Below are positions 1-5,995 of a DNA stretch of 7,080 nt, piece after piece. Location: contig JAGAKC010000154.1 in NCBI GenBank assembly GCA_017848155.1, positions 1-7,080 of the forward strand, read 5' to 3'. The first letter of the stretch is position 1. Each line of letters begins with the position of its first letter. The notes under the pieces are model-generated. The model was not told where the DNA came from and did not search any database. It saw only the letters and a list, made by a program, of their open reading frames with translations. The translations under genes were made by a program, and so were the position numbers. This DNA is from Oscillospiraceae bacterium. GTDB taxonomy: Bacteria > Bacillota > Clostridia > Oscillospirales > Ruminococcaceae.

Positions 1-333
1 ATGCTCGCAATAGGTATGAGATACATCAGATTTGCGGCAGAAGAAAAGCACCTGTTCCGTTTCCTGTTTCAGACAGATAAGTACGCTAACAGCGGTTTTG
101 AGGAGCTTGTCGGCAGCGAGGAGCTTGCTCCTGTTTTTGAAGTGCTTCAGGCGGAAGCGGAGATAACAGAGCAGCAGAGCAGAGAAGTGTTTGCGTCGTT
201 ATTTCTGACGGTGCATGGAATAGCGAGCCTGCTTGCAAATAACTCAATGCAGTATGATGAGGGCTACTTCGTCAGCATCCTGACAAATGTATACATGGGC
301 GTGATAGGCGCAATGAAAGGCGGAGAAATATGA
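1..333 (+). CDS. TetR/AcrR-family regulator, C-terminal part (5' end outside window)
   Basis: The 110 visible residues look like the ligand-binding/dimerisation half of a TetR-type transcriptional regulator. They begin with an aromatic-rich helix (YIRFAAEEKHLFRFLF) and continue into later helices with FLTVHGIASLLA, a pattern typical of the TetR C-terminal domain. TetR proteins are usually about 190 residues with an N-terminal helix-turn-helix. That part is missing here, so the gene almost certainly starts upstream and the ATG at base 1 is probably an internal methionine. The stop codon overlaps the start of the next gene (ATGA), which indicates one operon and translational coupling. By analogy with other TetR-led operons it probably represses its own operon, including the membrane protein downstream; this is inference, since no operator is visible. 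The ligand cannot be told. I am fairly sure of the family and certain of the reading frame. Confidence 0.75.
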   Translation: MLAIGMRYIRFAAEEKHLFRFLFQTDKYANSGFEELVGSEELAPVFEVLQAEAEITEQQSREVFASLFLTVHGIASLLANNSMQYDEGYFVSILTNVYMGVIGAMKGGEI

Positions 334-1061
334 GAAAGTTTTATGAAAAGAGCGAGATATGGTTTGCAGTGATGTGGATAATCATTCATGTCGTGGGAGT
401 AAGCGTTGCGGACAGCATTTCCGAAAGCATCGGAATACCCTCGCTGATAACGTTGATCTTCAGTGTGGCTATGGCTGCGGTGCTGATAGTATTCATGAAA
501 AAGAATGGTTTTATGGAGCAGTATGGTCTGTGTAAATTCAGCGGCAGCTATAAGGCATTCCTGTTCTTTATTCCGCTTGTAGCGATATGCTCGATAAATT
601 TCTGGAACGGCATAGCTTTTGAGCCGTCAGTAGGTCAGTGCGTACTTACAGGGGCAGCAAAGGGTATCGGCGGAATAATGGAGGAGCTTATATTCAGATG
701 TCTGCTGTTTGTAGCTATGTGCAGGACAAATGTAAAGAGTGCGATTATCGTTTCATCTGTGACATTCGGAGTAGGACATATCATTAATCTGCTCAACGGT
801 GCGCCTGTATTCGATACTGTGTGTCAGATAGTTTATGCGGTTGCGATAGGCTTCTGTTTTACGGTGGTATTCAAGACAGGCAAGAGCCTTATTCCTTGCA
901 TAATTGCTCATTTCGTGGTGAATGCTTCAAGCGCATTCAACGTAGCGTTTGCTGATATGCAGATGTATATTATCGTGACGATATTCCTGACCGTAGTTTC
1001 CGCAGGATATGCGATATATCTTGCTGTGAGATATAAGGATAAGCTGCTGGAAGCTATATAA
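330..1061 (+). CDS. CPBP-family intramembrane glutamic endopeptidase (CAAX protease-like)
   Basis: This is a 243-residue polytopic membrane protein with hydrophobic segments at about 11-27, 36-56, 76-90, 124-131, 138-150, 165-181, 187-199 and 211-233. It carries all three CPBP/Abi signatures: EExxxR at 118-123 (EELIFR), FxxxH at 146-150 (FGVGH) and HxxxN at 194-198 (HFVVN). These include the glutamate and histidines known to be catalytic in the Rce1-like family, so it is probably an active protease in the cytoplasmic membrane. Bacterial members have been linked to bacteriocin self-immunity, peptide maturation or signalling; the substrate cannot be read from the sequence. The ATG overlaps the stop of the TetR-type gene, with GGAG four bases upstream, which supports translational coupling. 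The length is normal for the family and all motifs are intact. No bacteriocin precursor is visible nearby. Confidence 0.9.
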   Translation: MRKFYEKSEIWFAVMWIIIHVVGVSVADSISESIGIPSLITLIFSVAMAAVLIVFMKKNGFMEQYGLCKFSGSYKAFLFFIPLVAICSINFWNGIAFEPSVGQCVLTGAAKGIGGIMEELIFRCLLFVAMCRTNVKSAIIVSSVTFGVGHIINLLNGAPVFDTVCQIVYAVAIGFCFTVVFKTGKSLIPCIIAHFVVNASSAFNVAFADMQMYIIVTIFLTVVSAGYAIYLAVRYKDKLLEAI

Positions 1062-1065
1062 GATC

Positions 1066-1099
1066 AAAGCCGCTTTTGATGCTATGTCAAAGGCGGTTT
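1066..1099 (+). terminator. Hairpin ending the TetR-CPBP operon
   Basis: Five bases after the CPBP stop, AAAGCCGCTTTTGA pairs with TCAAAGGCGGTTT across a loop of about 7 bases. The match is near-perfect, with G-T pairs and a bulge. The trailing U tract is poor (only TTTC), so termination may be weak or need help. Confidence 0.6.
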
Positions 1100-1148
1100 C
1101 GTGATAGTTACGACTCTCTGTTGAAACATTGAACAGAACAAAAAATAA

Positions 1149-1182
1149 ACAGGCAGGAAGATGTGAAATGCTCCTTGCCTGT
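1149..1182 (-). terminator. Rho-independent terminator of the minus-strand small gene (possibly bidirectional)
   Basis: ACAGGCAGGAAG and CTCCTTGCCTGT form a stem of about 11 pairs with one mismatch and a 10-base loop. On the minus strand the stem is followed by TTTATTTTTTG, a good U tract, and it lies 4 bases after the stop of the minus-strand gene. On the plus strand it is followed by GTTTT, so it may also stop readthrough from the CPBP operon. Confidence 0.75.
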
Positions 1183-1186
1183 GTTT

Positions 1187-1378
1187 TCAGCCTGCAAGCT
1201 GCTCGCAGACCTTTTCAAAGATATAGACTTTTTCTTCGTAAGTAAGATCGTGTTTTGCAAGCTCCTTTTCAATGATGTGTGCGTACAGCTCGCCGAATGC
1301 CTCCTGAATTGCCGCTATGTCCTTTTCGTTTGTAGGCGGATGAAGGATAACGTTTATCTTTCCCTTTGCGCGTGACAT
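1187..1378 (-). CDS. Small hypothetical protein (63 aa)
   Basis: I do not recognise this protein. I place the start at the ATG at 1378 because AAAGGAG (plus-strand positions 1387-1393) sits 8 bases upstream. An in-frame ATG at 1477 would add 33 residues but has no ribosome binding site and would run through an unstructured region. The product is soluble, with no signal peptide or membrane segment. A short basic N-terminus (MSRAKGKINVILHPP) is followed by charged, probably helical sequence with heptad-like spacing (IAAIQEAFGELYAHIIEKEL, then YEEKVYIFEKVCEQLAG). It has no zinc or catalytic motif. It is monocistronic, convergent with the CPBP gene and divergent from the small membrane protein gene, and it has its own terminator. 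The good ribosome binding site, terminator and protein-like composition support a real gene. A DNA-binding or element-borne accessory role is possible but only guesswork. Confidence 0.7.
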   Translation of the reverse strand: MSRAKGKINVILHPPTNEKDIAAIQEAFGELYAHIIEKELAKHDLTYEEKVYIFEKVCEQLAG

Positions 1379-1454
1379 ATCATCAGCTCCTTTCAGAGTG
1401 ATAATATGTAAGTGAGATCTGGGGGATTTGCAGGTTTGAAGGCATAAAAGTGCC

Positions 1455-1503
1455 TTATTGTCCTGAAAATAGCCCATATATTATGGTAAACTATAATTAT
1501 AGT
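1455..1503 (+). promoter_or_regulatory. Probable promoter region of the small membrane protein-helicase unit
   Basis: The stretch is AT-rich and has several overlapping -10 candidates: TATTAT at 1479-1484, TGG-TAAACT at 1484-1492 (extended type) and TATAAT at 1492-1497. The best -35 match, TTATTG at 1455-1460, lies 18 bases before TATTAT. None combines a good -35 and a good -10, so the exact promoter is uncertain. The location, just upstream of the first gene of the unit, is what supports the call. Confidence 0.35.
1490..1503. repeat. 14-base perfect palindrome in the divergent spacer
   Basis: ACTATAATTATAGT reads the same on both strands and overlaps the -10 candidate TATAAT. It sits 26 bases before the ATG of the small membrane protein gene. 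It could be an operator for a dimeric regulator, but its low complexity means chance is possible. Confidence 0.4.
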
Positions 1504-1529
1504 AATGTAGTAAAAAACAGGAGGTAGTT

Positions 1530-1715
1530 ATGATACTTGCAATTATTGTTGTCGCATTATACATAATCAGCGAGGTAGCAAAAGAGCAGTGGCAGATGCA
1601 CGGACCTCCTACACAGCAGGAGCGCGAGTGGCGCGAGGCCATGAATGCCACTAACAAAAATTATGAGATGCGTATGAAAGAGATATGGGGCGACAAATGG
1701 AGAGAGCATATCTGA
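1530..1715 (+). CDS. Small single-span membrane protein (61 aa)
   Basis: The function is unknown. Residues 2-16 (ILAIIVVALYIISEV) form one hydrophobic segment right at the N-terminus, followed by a charged, helical, cytoplasm-like tail rich in Glu, Arg, Lys, Trp and Met, with an EREWRE segment and a C-terminal WGDKWREHI. It is probably anchored in the membrane with the tail in the cytoplasm; the topology is inferred. The start is well supported by AGGAGG at 1519-1524, five bases before the ATG. The gene ends 18 bases before the preferred GTG start of the helicase, so the two are probably co-transcribed and possibly functionally linked. No family is recognised. Small size and the absence of a motif limit the call, but the ribosome binding site and tight spacing argue that it is real. 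Confidence 0.7.
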   Translation: MILAIIVVALYIISEVAKEQWQMHGPPTQQEREWREAMNATNKNYEMRMKEIWGDKWREHI

Positions 1716-1733
1716 TAAAAGGGGGTGAATGTC

Positions 1734-4505
1734 GTGTATCTGTCTGGACTTAACGACAAGCAGCTTGAAGCTGTCACGGCAACAGAGGGATATCTGCGCG
1801 TTATCGCAGGCGCAGGCAGCGGCAAGACTAAGCTGCTGGTCAGCCGCTATGCTTATCTCGTAAAGGAATACGGCATCGACCCTGCGAATATCCTTTGCGT
1901 GACATTCACAAACAAAGCCGCAGGCGAGATGAAACGCCGTATCCGCTCGCTTATCGGGGAGGAATACAGCACCTCGCTGATATGCACATACCATGGCTTT
2001 TGCGTGAGAGTGCTGCGTGAGGACATCGAAAAGCTGTTTTATCCCAAGGAGTTTCAGATAATCGACACCTCACAGCAGAAGTCCATACTCGGCGATATTT
2101 ATCAGAAATACGAGCTTAAGCTTGACCATGCAAGCTTTGAGAAGATAATCGGCAAGATAGGCTATGTGAAGTCCTATCTTGACTATGTGCCGAAGATGTG
2201 CAGCACCGAAAACTGTCAGATACTCCCCGAAATAACCGACCTTGACGATAAGATAATCGAGGAGTTTCTGCAGCGTCAGAAGCAGATATTCGCGCTTGAT
2301 TTCGATGACCTGATGTTCTTTGCGCTGAAGATACTCACCACCTGCCCCGAGGTGCTCTCAAAATGGCAGGACAGGCTGAATTACATACAGGTAGACGAGT
2401 TTCAGGACAGCTCCAAAAACGAGATGTTGCTCGTTGACCTGCTTTCGGGTCAGCATAAAAATCTGATGATAGTAGGCGACCCCGACCAGAATATCTATGA
2501 GTGGCGAGGCTCTGATGTTAAACTGCTGGTTGAATTCGACAAAACGCACCAGCCCACAAATACGGTCTTCCTCAATCAGAATTACCGCTCCACACCGCAG
2601 ATACTGAACTGTGCCAATACCCTTATCGAAAAGAACAAGCTGCGCCTTGAAAAGGAGCTTTTCACAAACAGCGCAAGCGGCGCGGAGGTTTTGCATTATC
2701 ACTCTGCAAACGACTTTGCGGAGGCTGACAGGATAATCGAGTGCATACAGGATATCCGAAAGGCAAACAGTGCGGATTATTCGGATTTTGCGGTGCTTTA
2801 CAGGTCGGGTTTTCTGTCCCGTGTTATCGAGAAAAAATTCACTGAAAATGGCATTCCGTATGAGATAATCGGCGGCGTGAAGTTCTTTCAGCGTATGGAG
2901 GTGCAGGATATAGTTGCGTATCTGCGCCTTATCGCATTTGATGACGATATCTCGCTGAAACGCATCATCAACAAGCCACGCAGGAAATTCGGCAGGACAA
3001 GGCTGCAGCAGCTCGTAGCGTTGCAGGCGGGCGGAAAATCGCTGTATCAGACCTTAAAGGAAAATCTGCTGTATTCCGCATTCCGCAACAGTGGCGCAGA
3101 GGAATTCGTGTCGCTGATAGAAAGCGCAAGAGAAAAGTCTGCGGAGATGTCGCTTTCAGACGCAGTTGCGATGATATGCGAGGACAGCGGCTATGAGAAA
3201 TATATCCGTGAGCAGGGCGACATGGAGCGTTTTGAAAACCTGTCGGAATTCAAGCGTATCGCTATGGAGTTTGAGAAAGGCTACGGCGAGGAGGTAACGC
3301 TGAAAGACTTCATCAACCATATCTCCCTGCAGGCAGAGGACGACGAGACCGAAAGCGACAGGGTAAAGCTGATGACGGTGCACGCCGCAAAGGGACTTGA
3401 ATTTCCGAATGTGTTTGTTGTGGGGCTTTCGGAGGGCATATTCCCGTCCTACAAGTCGATGGAGGAGCGAAAACTTCTCGGACTTGAGGAGGAGCGCAGG
3501 CTGTGCTATGTTGCGATAACAAGGGCAGAGCAGCGGCTGTTTCTGATGGACAGCGAGGGTTTCACGCCTAACGGCAAGCAGAAGCTGCCGTCACGTTTCC
3601 TGCGTGAGATAGGCGAGGAGAATTTCAGACGCATAGGCGCGATATCAAAGGAGCTGCAAAGCAGCGCAGACCGCTATGCAAGGGAGATATGCGGCGAGGC
3701 GGCTGTGCCGCAGAAGGACGTGGGCGAAAAGATAGTCCACCCTGCATTCGGCGAGGGAGAGATAGTAGGCATAAGCGGAAACAGCTACCGTGTGAAATTC
3801 AGCAAGCTGTCAAGCGAGCGCAATATCTCGGCAGATTTTGTGGAGCGTTTCAGAAATAAGGGCGCAGAGCCTATTCCCAAAAAGACAGAGCAGGCTCTGC
3901 CGCACTCTGAGCTAACTATAACCGAGAAACCTCCAATCATCGTGCAGCAGCTAATAGAACCGATACCTGAAGAAAAAATCGATATTTCCGTGGAAATAAG
4001 CGAACCAATACCTGCGTCCCCGGAGAAAGACGAGCGTCCTGACCTGTCGGGTTACGATAATCTGTGGGAGCGCGACGATGTGCCGCATTCGGGGTGGTAC
4101 TGTGAAGACGTTATCGACCTCGGCAAGCCTGTCGGAGTGTGCGAGATGTGCGGGTATCACATCATCAGGTATGTCCACAGAATGAAGCACAACAACTACG
4201 GCAAGACGATAGGCGCAGGCTGTGTCTGTGCAGGCCGTATGGAGGGCGATGTGGAGGCTGCGAAGAAGCGTGAGCAGGATTTCAAGAACAGGCAATCACG
4301 CAGGAATACCTTTGTCACGCGCCCGTGGAAGGTCTCCAAAAACAACAACCGCTATATAAAGGTGAACGGCAGACTTGTGGTGCTGTATCATGACGATAAA
4401 CGTAAATGCTGGAGATATTCGATAGATAAGGTGTTCGGCAAGGGCAGCTATCCCACACCTGAAGCTGCTATGGAAGCAGCTTTTGATGAGCTGGATAAGC
4501 CGTGA
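1734..4505 (+). CDS. UvrD/PcrA-type superfamily 1A DNA helicase with extra Cys-rich C-terminal domain
   Basis: This is an ATP-dependent 3'-5' DNA helicase of the UvrD/PcrA type, a family acting in repair, replication restart and removal of proteins from DNA. In the 923-residue form all helicase motifs are present: Q motif LNDKQ (6-10), Walker A AGAGSGKT (25-32), Ia FTNKAAGEM (58-66), Ib TYHGF (85-89), II VDEFQD (220-225), III GDPDQNIYEWRGS (248-260), IV NYRST (283-287), IVa FQRMEVQD (385-392), V LMTVHAAKGLEF (546-557) and VI YVAITRAEQRL (592-602). A PcrA-like Tudor-type segment (HPAFGEGEIVGI) follows at about 663-706, then a Pro/Glu-rich linker (707-767). The last ~155 residues are an added domain with C790, C803-x2-C806, RYVHRMKH and C830-x-C832, possibly zinc-binding. 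PcrA is normally about 720-750 residues, so the tail is extra. I prefer the GTG at 1734, because AGGGGGTGA (1720-1728) is well spaced for it; a GTG at 1725 would lie inside that site. It may be an additional UvrD-like paralogue rather than the housekeeping PcrA, so no symbol is given. Confidence 0.93.
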   Translation: MYLSGLNDKQLEAVTATEGYLRVIAGAGSGKTKLLVSRYAYLVKEYGIDPANILCVTFTNKAAGEMKRRIRSLIGEEYSTSLICTYHGFCVRVLREDIEKLFYPKEFQIIDTSQQKSILGDIYQKYELKLDHASFEKIIGKIGYVKSYLDYVPKMCSTENCQILPEITDLDDKIIEEFLQRQKQIFALDFDDLMFFALKILTTCPEVLSKWQDRLNYIQVDEFQDSSKNEMLLVDLLSGQHKNLMIVGDPDQNIYEWRGSDVKLLVEFDKTHQPTNTVFLNQNYRSTPQILNCANTLIEKNKLRLEKELFTNSASGAEVLHYHSANDFAEADRIIECIQDIRKANSADYSDFAVLYRSGFLSRVIEKKFTENGIPYEIIGGVKFFQRMEVQDIVAYLRLIAFDDDISLKRIINKPRRKFGRTRLQQLVALQAGGKSLYQTLKENLLYSAFRNSGAEEFVSLIESAREKSAEMSLSDAVAMICEDSGYEKYIREQGDMERFENLSEFKRIAMEFEKGYGEEVTLKDFINHISLQAEDDETESDRVKLMTVHAAKGLEFPNVFVVGLSEGIFPSYKSMEERKLLGLEEERRLCYVAITRAEQRLFLMDSEGFTPNGKQKLPSRFLREIGEENFRRIGAISKELQSSADRYAREICGEAAVPQKDVGEKIVHPAFGEGEIVGISGNSYRVKFSKLSSERNISADFVERFRNKGAEPIPKKTEQALPHSELTITEKPPIIVQQLIEPIPEEKIDISVEISEPIPASPEKDERPDLSGYDNLWERDDVPHSGWYCEDVIDLGKPVGVCEMCGYHIIRYVHRMKHNNYGKTIGAGCVCAGRMEGDVEAAKKREQDFKNRQSRRNTFVTRPWKVSKNNNRYIKVNGRLVVLYHDDKRKCWRYSIDKVFGKGSYPTPEAAMEAAFDELDKP

Positions 4506-4512
4506 TCATGAA

Positions 4513-4747
4513 AAAATTGACGGGCAGGGAAGATAGCTCCCTGCCCGTAATGTCAGTTTGCTAGTTGATTACGGATTTTGCCGAATGGGTATTATAACTA
4601 TATCCTTACAGATTGTTGTTTGATTACTGTTATGTTTGCATTGAGTTGAATTATAATTGCGGTTGGCTGTTATGTGCAGTTGATAAGGATCATTCTGACA
4701 GGGAAAAAGCGATTTTTTATAAAGCCGCTTGACTTCATAAAAAACGT
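4513..4747 (-). ncRNA. Candidate small noncoding RNA (speculative)
   Basis: On the minus strand a promoter-like sequence (TTGACA, 16 bases, TGA-TATTTT; plus coordinates 4754-4781) precedes about 200 bases without a plausible gene. The stretch ends at the perfect hairpin at 4520-4548, followed on this strand by six U residues. A transcript of about 235 nt is predicted. The only open frame here starts at a TTG inside the -35 element and has no ribosome binding site, so coding is unlikely. I do not recognise a known RNA family. Without conservation or expression data this is only a candidate. Confidence 0.25.
4520..4548. terminator. Perfect 11-bp hairpin after the helicase gene
   Basis: ACGGGCAGGGA pairs perfectly with TCCCTGCCCGT around a 7-base loop, 14 bases after the helicase stop. 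On the plus strand the 3' flank (AATGTCAGTTTG) has little U tract. On the minus strand the stem is followed by CAATTTTTTC. It may therefore stop transcription in both directions, and by sequence is better suited to stop minus-strand transcription. Confidence 0.75.
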
Positions 4748-4847
4748 TTATTAAAAATATCAAAAAAAGATTAGCTGTCAACTATTAAAGATACAAAATA
4801 TGATATCGAAAACATATATTCTTTATAAGCGATTGTCTCTTATCAAC
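4549..4847. other. AT-rich gene-free region between helicase and glycosyltransferase
   Basis: About 300 bases with no supported protein gene on either strand. It contains a 9-base direct repeat CTGTTATGT at 4627-4635 and 4667-4675 (exactly 40 bases apart), the repeated octamer TTGATTAC near 4565 and 4620, A-tracts around 4740-4768 and the candidate minus-strand promoter. Its composition is clearly more AT-rich than the helicase gene to its left. Confidence 0.6.
4754..4781 (-). promoter_or_regulatory. Candidate sigma-A promoter, minus strand
   Basis: The minus strand reads TTGACA (4781-4776), a 16-base spacer, then TGA-TATTTT (-10 at 4759-4754). The -35 is a perfect consensus and the -10 matches four of six positions with an extended TGn. 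The predicted start is near 4747. The spacer lies in an A/T tract, where such matches arise more easily by chance. Confidence 0.35.
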
Positions 4848-4876
4848 TTGATTTATCCGTGAATGTATGATATAAT
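4848..4876 (+). promoter_or_regulatory. Sigma-A promoter of the glycosyltransferase gene
   Basis: TTGATT (4848-4853), a 17-base spacer, then TATAAT (4871-4876) preceded by TGA, an extended -10. This is a near-consensus sigma-A promoter. The predicted start is near 4883, giving a leader of about 46 bases. It also argues against initiation at the ATG at 4863, which would lie upstream of the transcript start. Confidence 0.8.
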
Positions 4877-4928
4877 CAAGTATTACAAAGATGTGTTTTG
4901 GATAGATTTAAATGATAAAGGGGTAATT

Positions 4929-5744
4929 ATGGACGCAAAAAGCGTATCGGTTTCAGTAGTTATGGGCGTACGTTATCGTCGCGAGGATACTATGCTTCTG
5001 AAACGTGCGATCGACTCGATCCTTTCACAGAATCTTGATGACTTTGAATTTATAATATGCGAAAGAGAGTCCACCTCAGATGCAAAAAAAATACTGTCAG
5101 ACTACGCTGAAAGCGACAAAAGAGTGATCCTGATCGACGGAAACGAATGCAACTCGTTTGCAGAGCAGCTCAACAAGTGTTTGTCCGTTGCGAACGGACG
5201 CTTTATCGCTCGTATGGATGATGATGATTATTCGTTTCCTATGCGCTTTCGGGCACAGGTGGAATTTTTGGAAAGCCACCACGAATACGCTTTTGTTGGT
5301 TGCCAATGCTTGCTTGAATGCGACGGTAAGATAGTGGGAAAGACCTCTTTTCCAAAAGAGCCCGAAAGCAAGGATTTTCTCTTTTCACAGCCGTACATAC
5401 ATCCTGCTCTTATGTTCCGCAGGGAAGCTATTGATGCAGCGGAGGGTTACTCGCTGCTGCCGCGTTGTGTCAGATGCGAGGACTACGATCTGTTGCTAAG
5501 GCTGTATGAGCTTGGCTTCAAAGGTGTCAACCTGCAGGAACCGTATTTTCGATATACATTTCCTCATAAATATATTACCTCTCGCAGTCTGCGTGACAGG
5601 CTTAATGAAACAAAAACAAGGTTTGTTAGGTTCAAAGCGCTCGGACTTATGCCGAAGGCATTTATCTATGCGATCAAACCACTGATTGTTGCATTGATAC
5701 CGCCTAAAATGCTGGCAAAACTCAAATCAAAAAGATACAAATAA
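4929..5744 (+). CDS. Family 2 glycosyltransferase (271 aa)
   Basis: This GT-A fold, inverting-type (GT2) glycosyltransferase probably moves a sugar from a nucleotide-sugar onto a cell-surface or exopolysaccharide acceptor at the inner face of the membrane. An N-terminal beta strand (VSVSVVMGVRY, 6-16) leads into the family pattern LLKRAIDSILSQN (23-35). The metal/nucleotide-binding acidic motif is DDDD at 97-100 in ARMDDDDYS. HPALMFRREA (158-167) and the catalytic-loop-like CEDYDLLLRL (183-192) follow, as in EpsE/WcaA-type enzymes. The C-terminus (about 244-258) is hydrophobic then strongly basic (KLKSKRYK), suggesting peripheral membrane contact. An in-frame ATG at 4863 would add 22 residues, but AAAGGGG at 4917-4923 and the upstream promoter favour 4929. 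The gene stands alone rather than in a polysaccharide cluster, so the acceptor and sugar are unknown. The usual PxYN near the N-terminus is replaced by GVRYRR. Confidence 0.9.
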   Translation: MDAKSVSVSVVMGVRYRREDTMLLKRAIDSILSQNLDDFEFIICERESTSDAKKILSDYAESDKRVILIDGNECNSFAEQLNKCLSVANGRFIARMDDDDYSFPMRFRAQVEFLESHHEYAFVGCQCLLECDGKIVGKTSFPKEPESKDFLFSQPYIHPALMFRREAIDAAEGYSLLPRCVRCEDYDLLLRLYELGFKGVNLQEPYFRYTFPHKYITSRSLRDRLNETKTRFVRFKALGLMPKAFIYAIKPLIVALIPPKMLAKLKSKRYK

Positions 5745-5845
5745 TTATGGTTAGCTTATGTTACGGCAGGAACAAGGTCTGTGAGCGAATTTCTCTTTAA
5801 AAATACAAATGCCACCGATTTGCTTAGCAAATTGCAGTATTTTCT

Positions 5846-5872
5846 TGCCCTGCTCCGTACGCAGGGCATTTT
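5846..5872 (+). terminator. Rho-independent terminator of the glycosyltransferase gene
   Basis: TGCCCTGC and GCAGGGCA form an 8-bp GC-rich stem with a 7-base loop, followed by TTTTGC. It lies about 100 bases after the glycosyltransferase stop. An alternative longer stem (GCAAATTG with CATTTTGC) can enclose it. Confidence 0.7.
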
Positions 5873-5879
5873 GCTGTGC

Positions 5880-5921
5880 AAAAACGAAAATACCGTGACT
5901 GAATTATATCAATCACGGTAT
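5880..5921 (-). terminator. Rho-independent terminator of the dehydrogenase gene
   Basis: On the minus strand ATACCGTGA pairs perfectly with TCACGGTAT (plus-strand arms 5890-5898 and 5913-5921), with a 14-base loop, followed by TTTCGTTTTTG. It lies about 75 bases downstream of the dehydrogenase stop and faces the glycosyltransferase terminator. Confidence 0.7.
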
Positions 5922-5946
5922 CGGTATTATCAAGATCTAATACTAT

Positions 5947-5975
5947 TTACTTATTTTAAGCAATGCTGTTATAAT
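5947..5975 (+). promoter_or_regulatory. Possible extended -10 promoter antisense to the dehydrogenase 3' end
   Basis: TGT-TATAAT (-10 at 5970-5975) is an extended consensus -10, with only a weak -35 (TTACTT, 5947-5952) at 17 bases. It would fire into the dehydrogenase gene from its 3' side. No plus-strand gene follows. It may be a chance match in AT-rich DNA. Confidence 0.25.
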
Positions 5976-5995
5976 GCGTGGTTACCTTGGGTTCT

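Noticed and set aside
1163..1375. 70-residue plus-strand reading frame opposite the 63-residue protein
   Set aside because: It is Cys/Leu-rich, begins inside a terminator hairpin and has no ribosome binding site.
1379..1477. N-terminal extension of the 63-residue minus-strand protein to an ATG at 1477
   Set aside because: There is no ribosome binding site at 1477, and a strong one (AAAGGAG) serves the ATG at 1378.
1557..4295. Minus-strand reading frames opposite the helicase
   Set aside because: They overlap conserved helicase motifs on the other strand, lack start signals and show no family features.
4620..4680. CRISPR-like repeats (CTGTTATGT twice, 40 bases apart)
   Set aside because: There are only two 9-base copies, without full-length repeats or spacer regularity.
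4569..4781. 70-residue minus-strand reading frame
   Set aside because: It starts at a TTG inside a -35-like element, has no ribosome binding site, and has low-complexity, Asn-rich composition unlike a protein gene.
4863..4928. Longer glycosyltransferase with 22 extra N-terminal residues
   Set aside because: The ATG at 4863 lies upstream of the -10 element TATAAT (4871-4876) and lacks a ribosome binding site, whereas 4929 has AAAGGGG at proper spacing.
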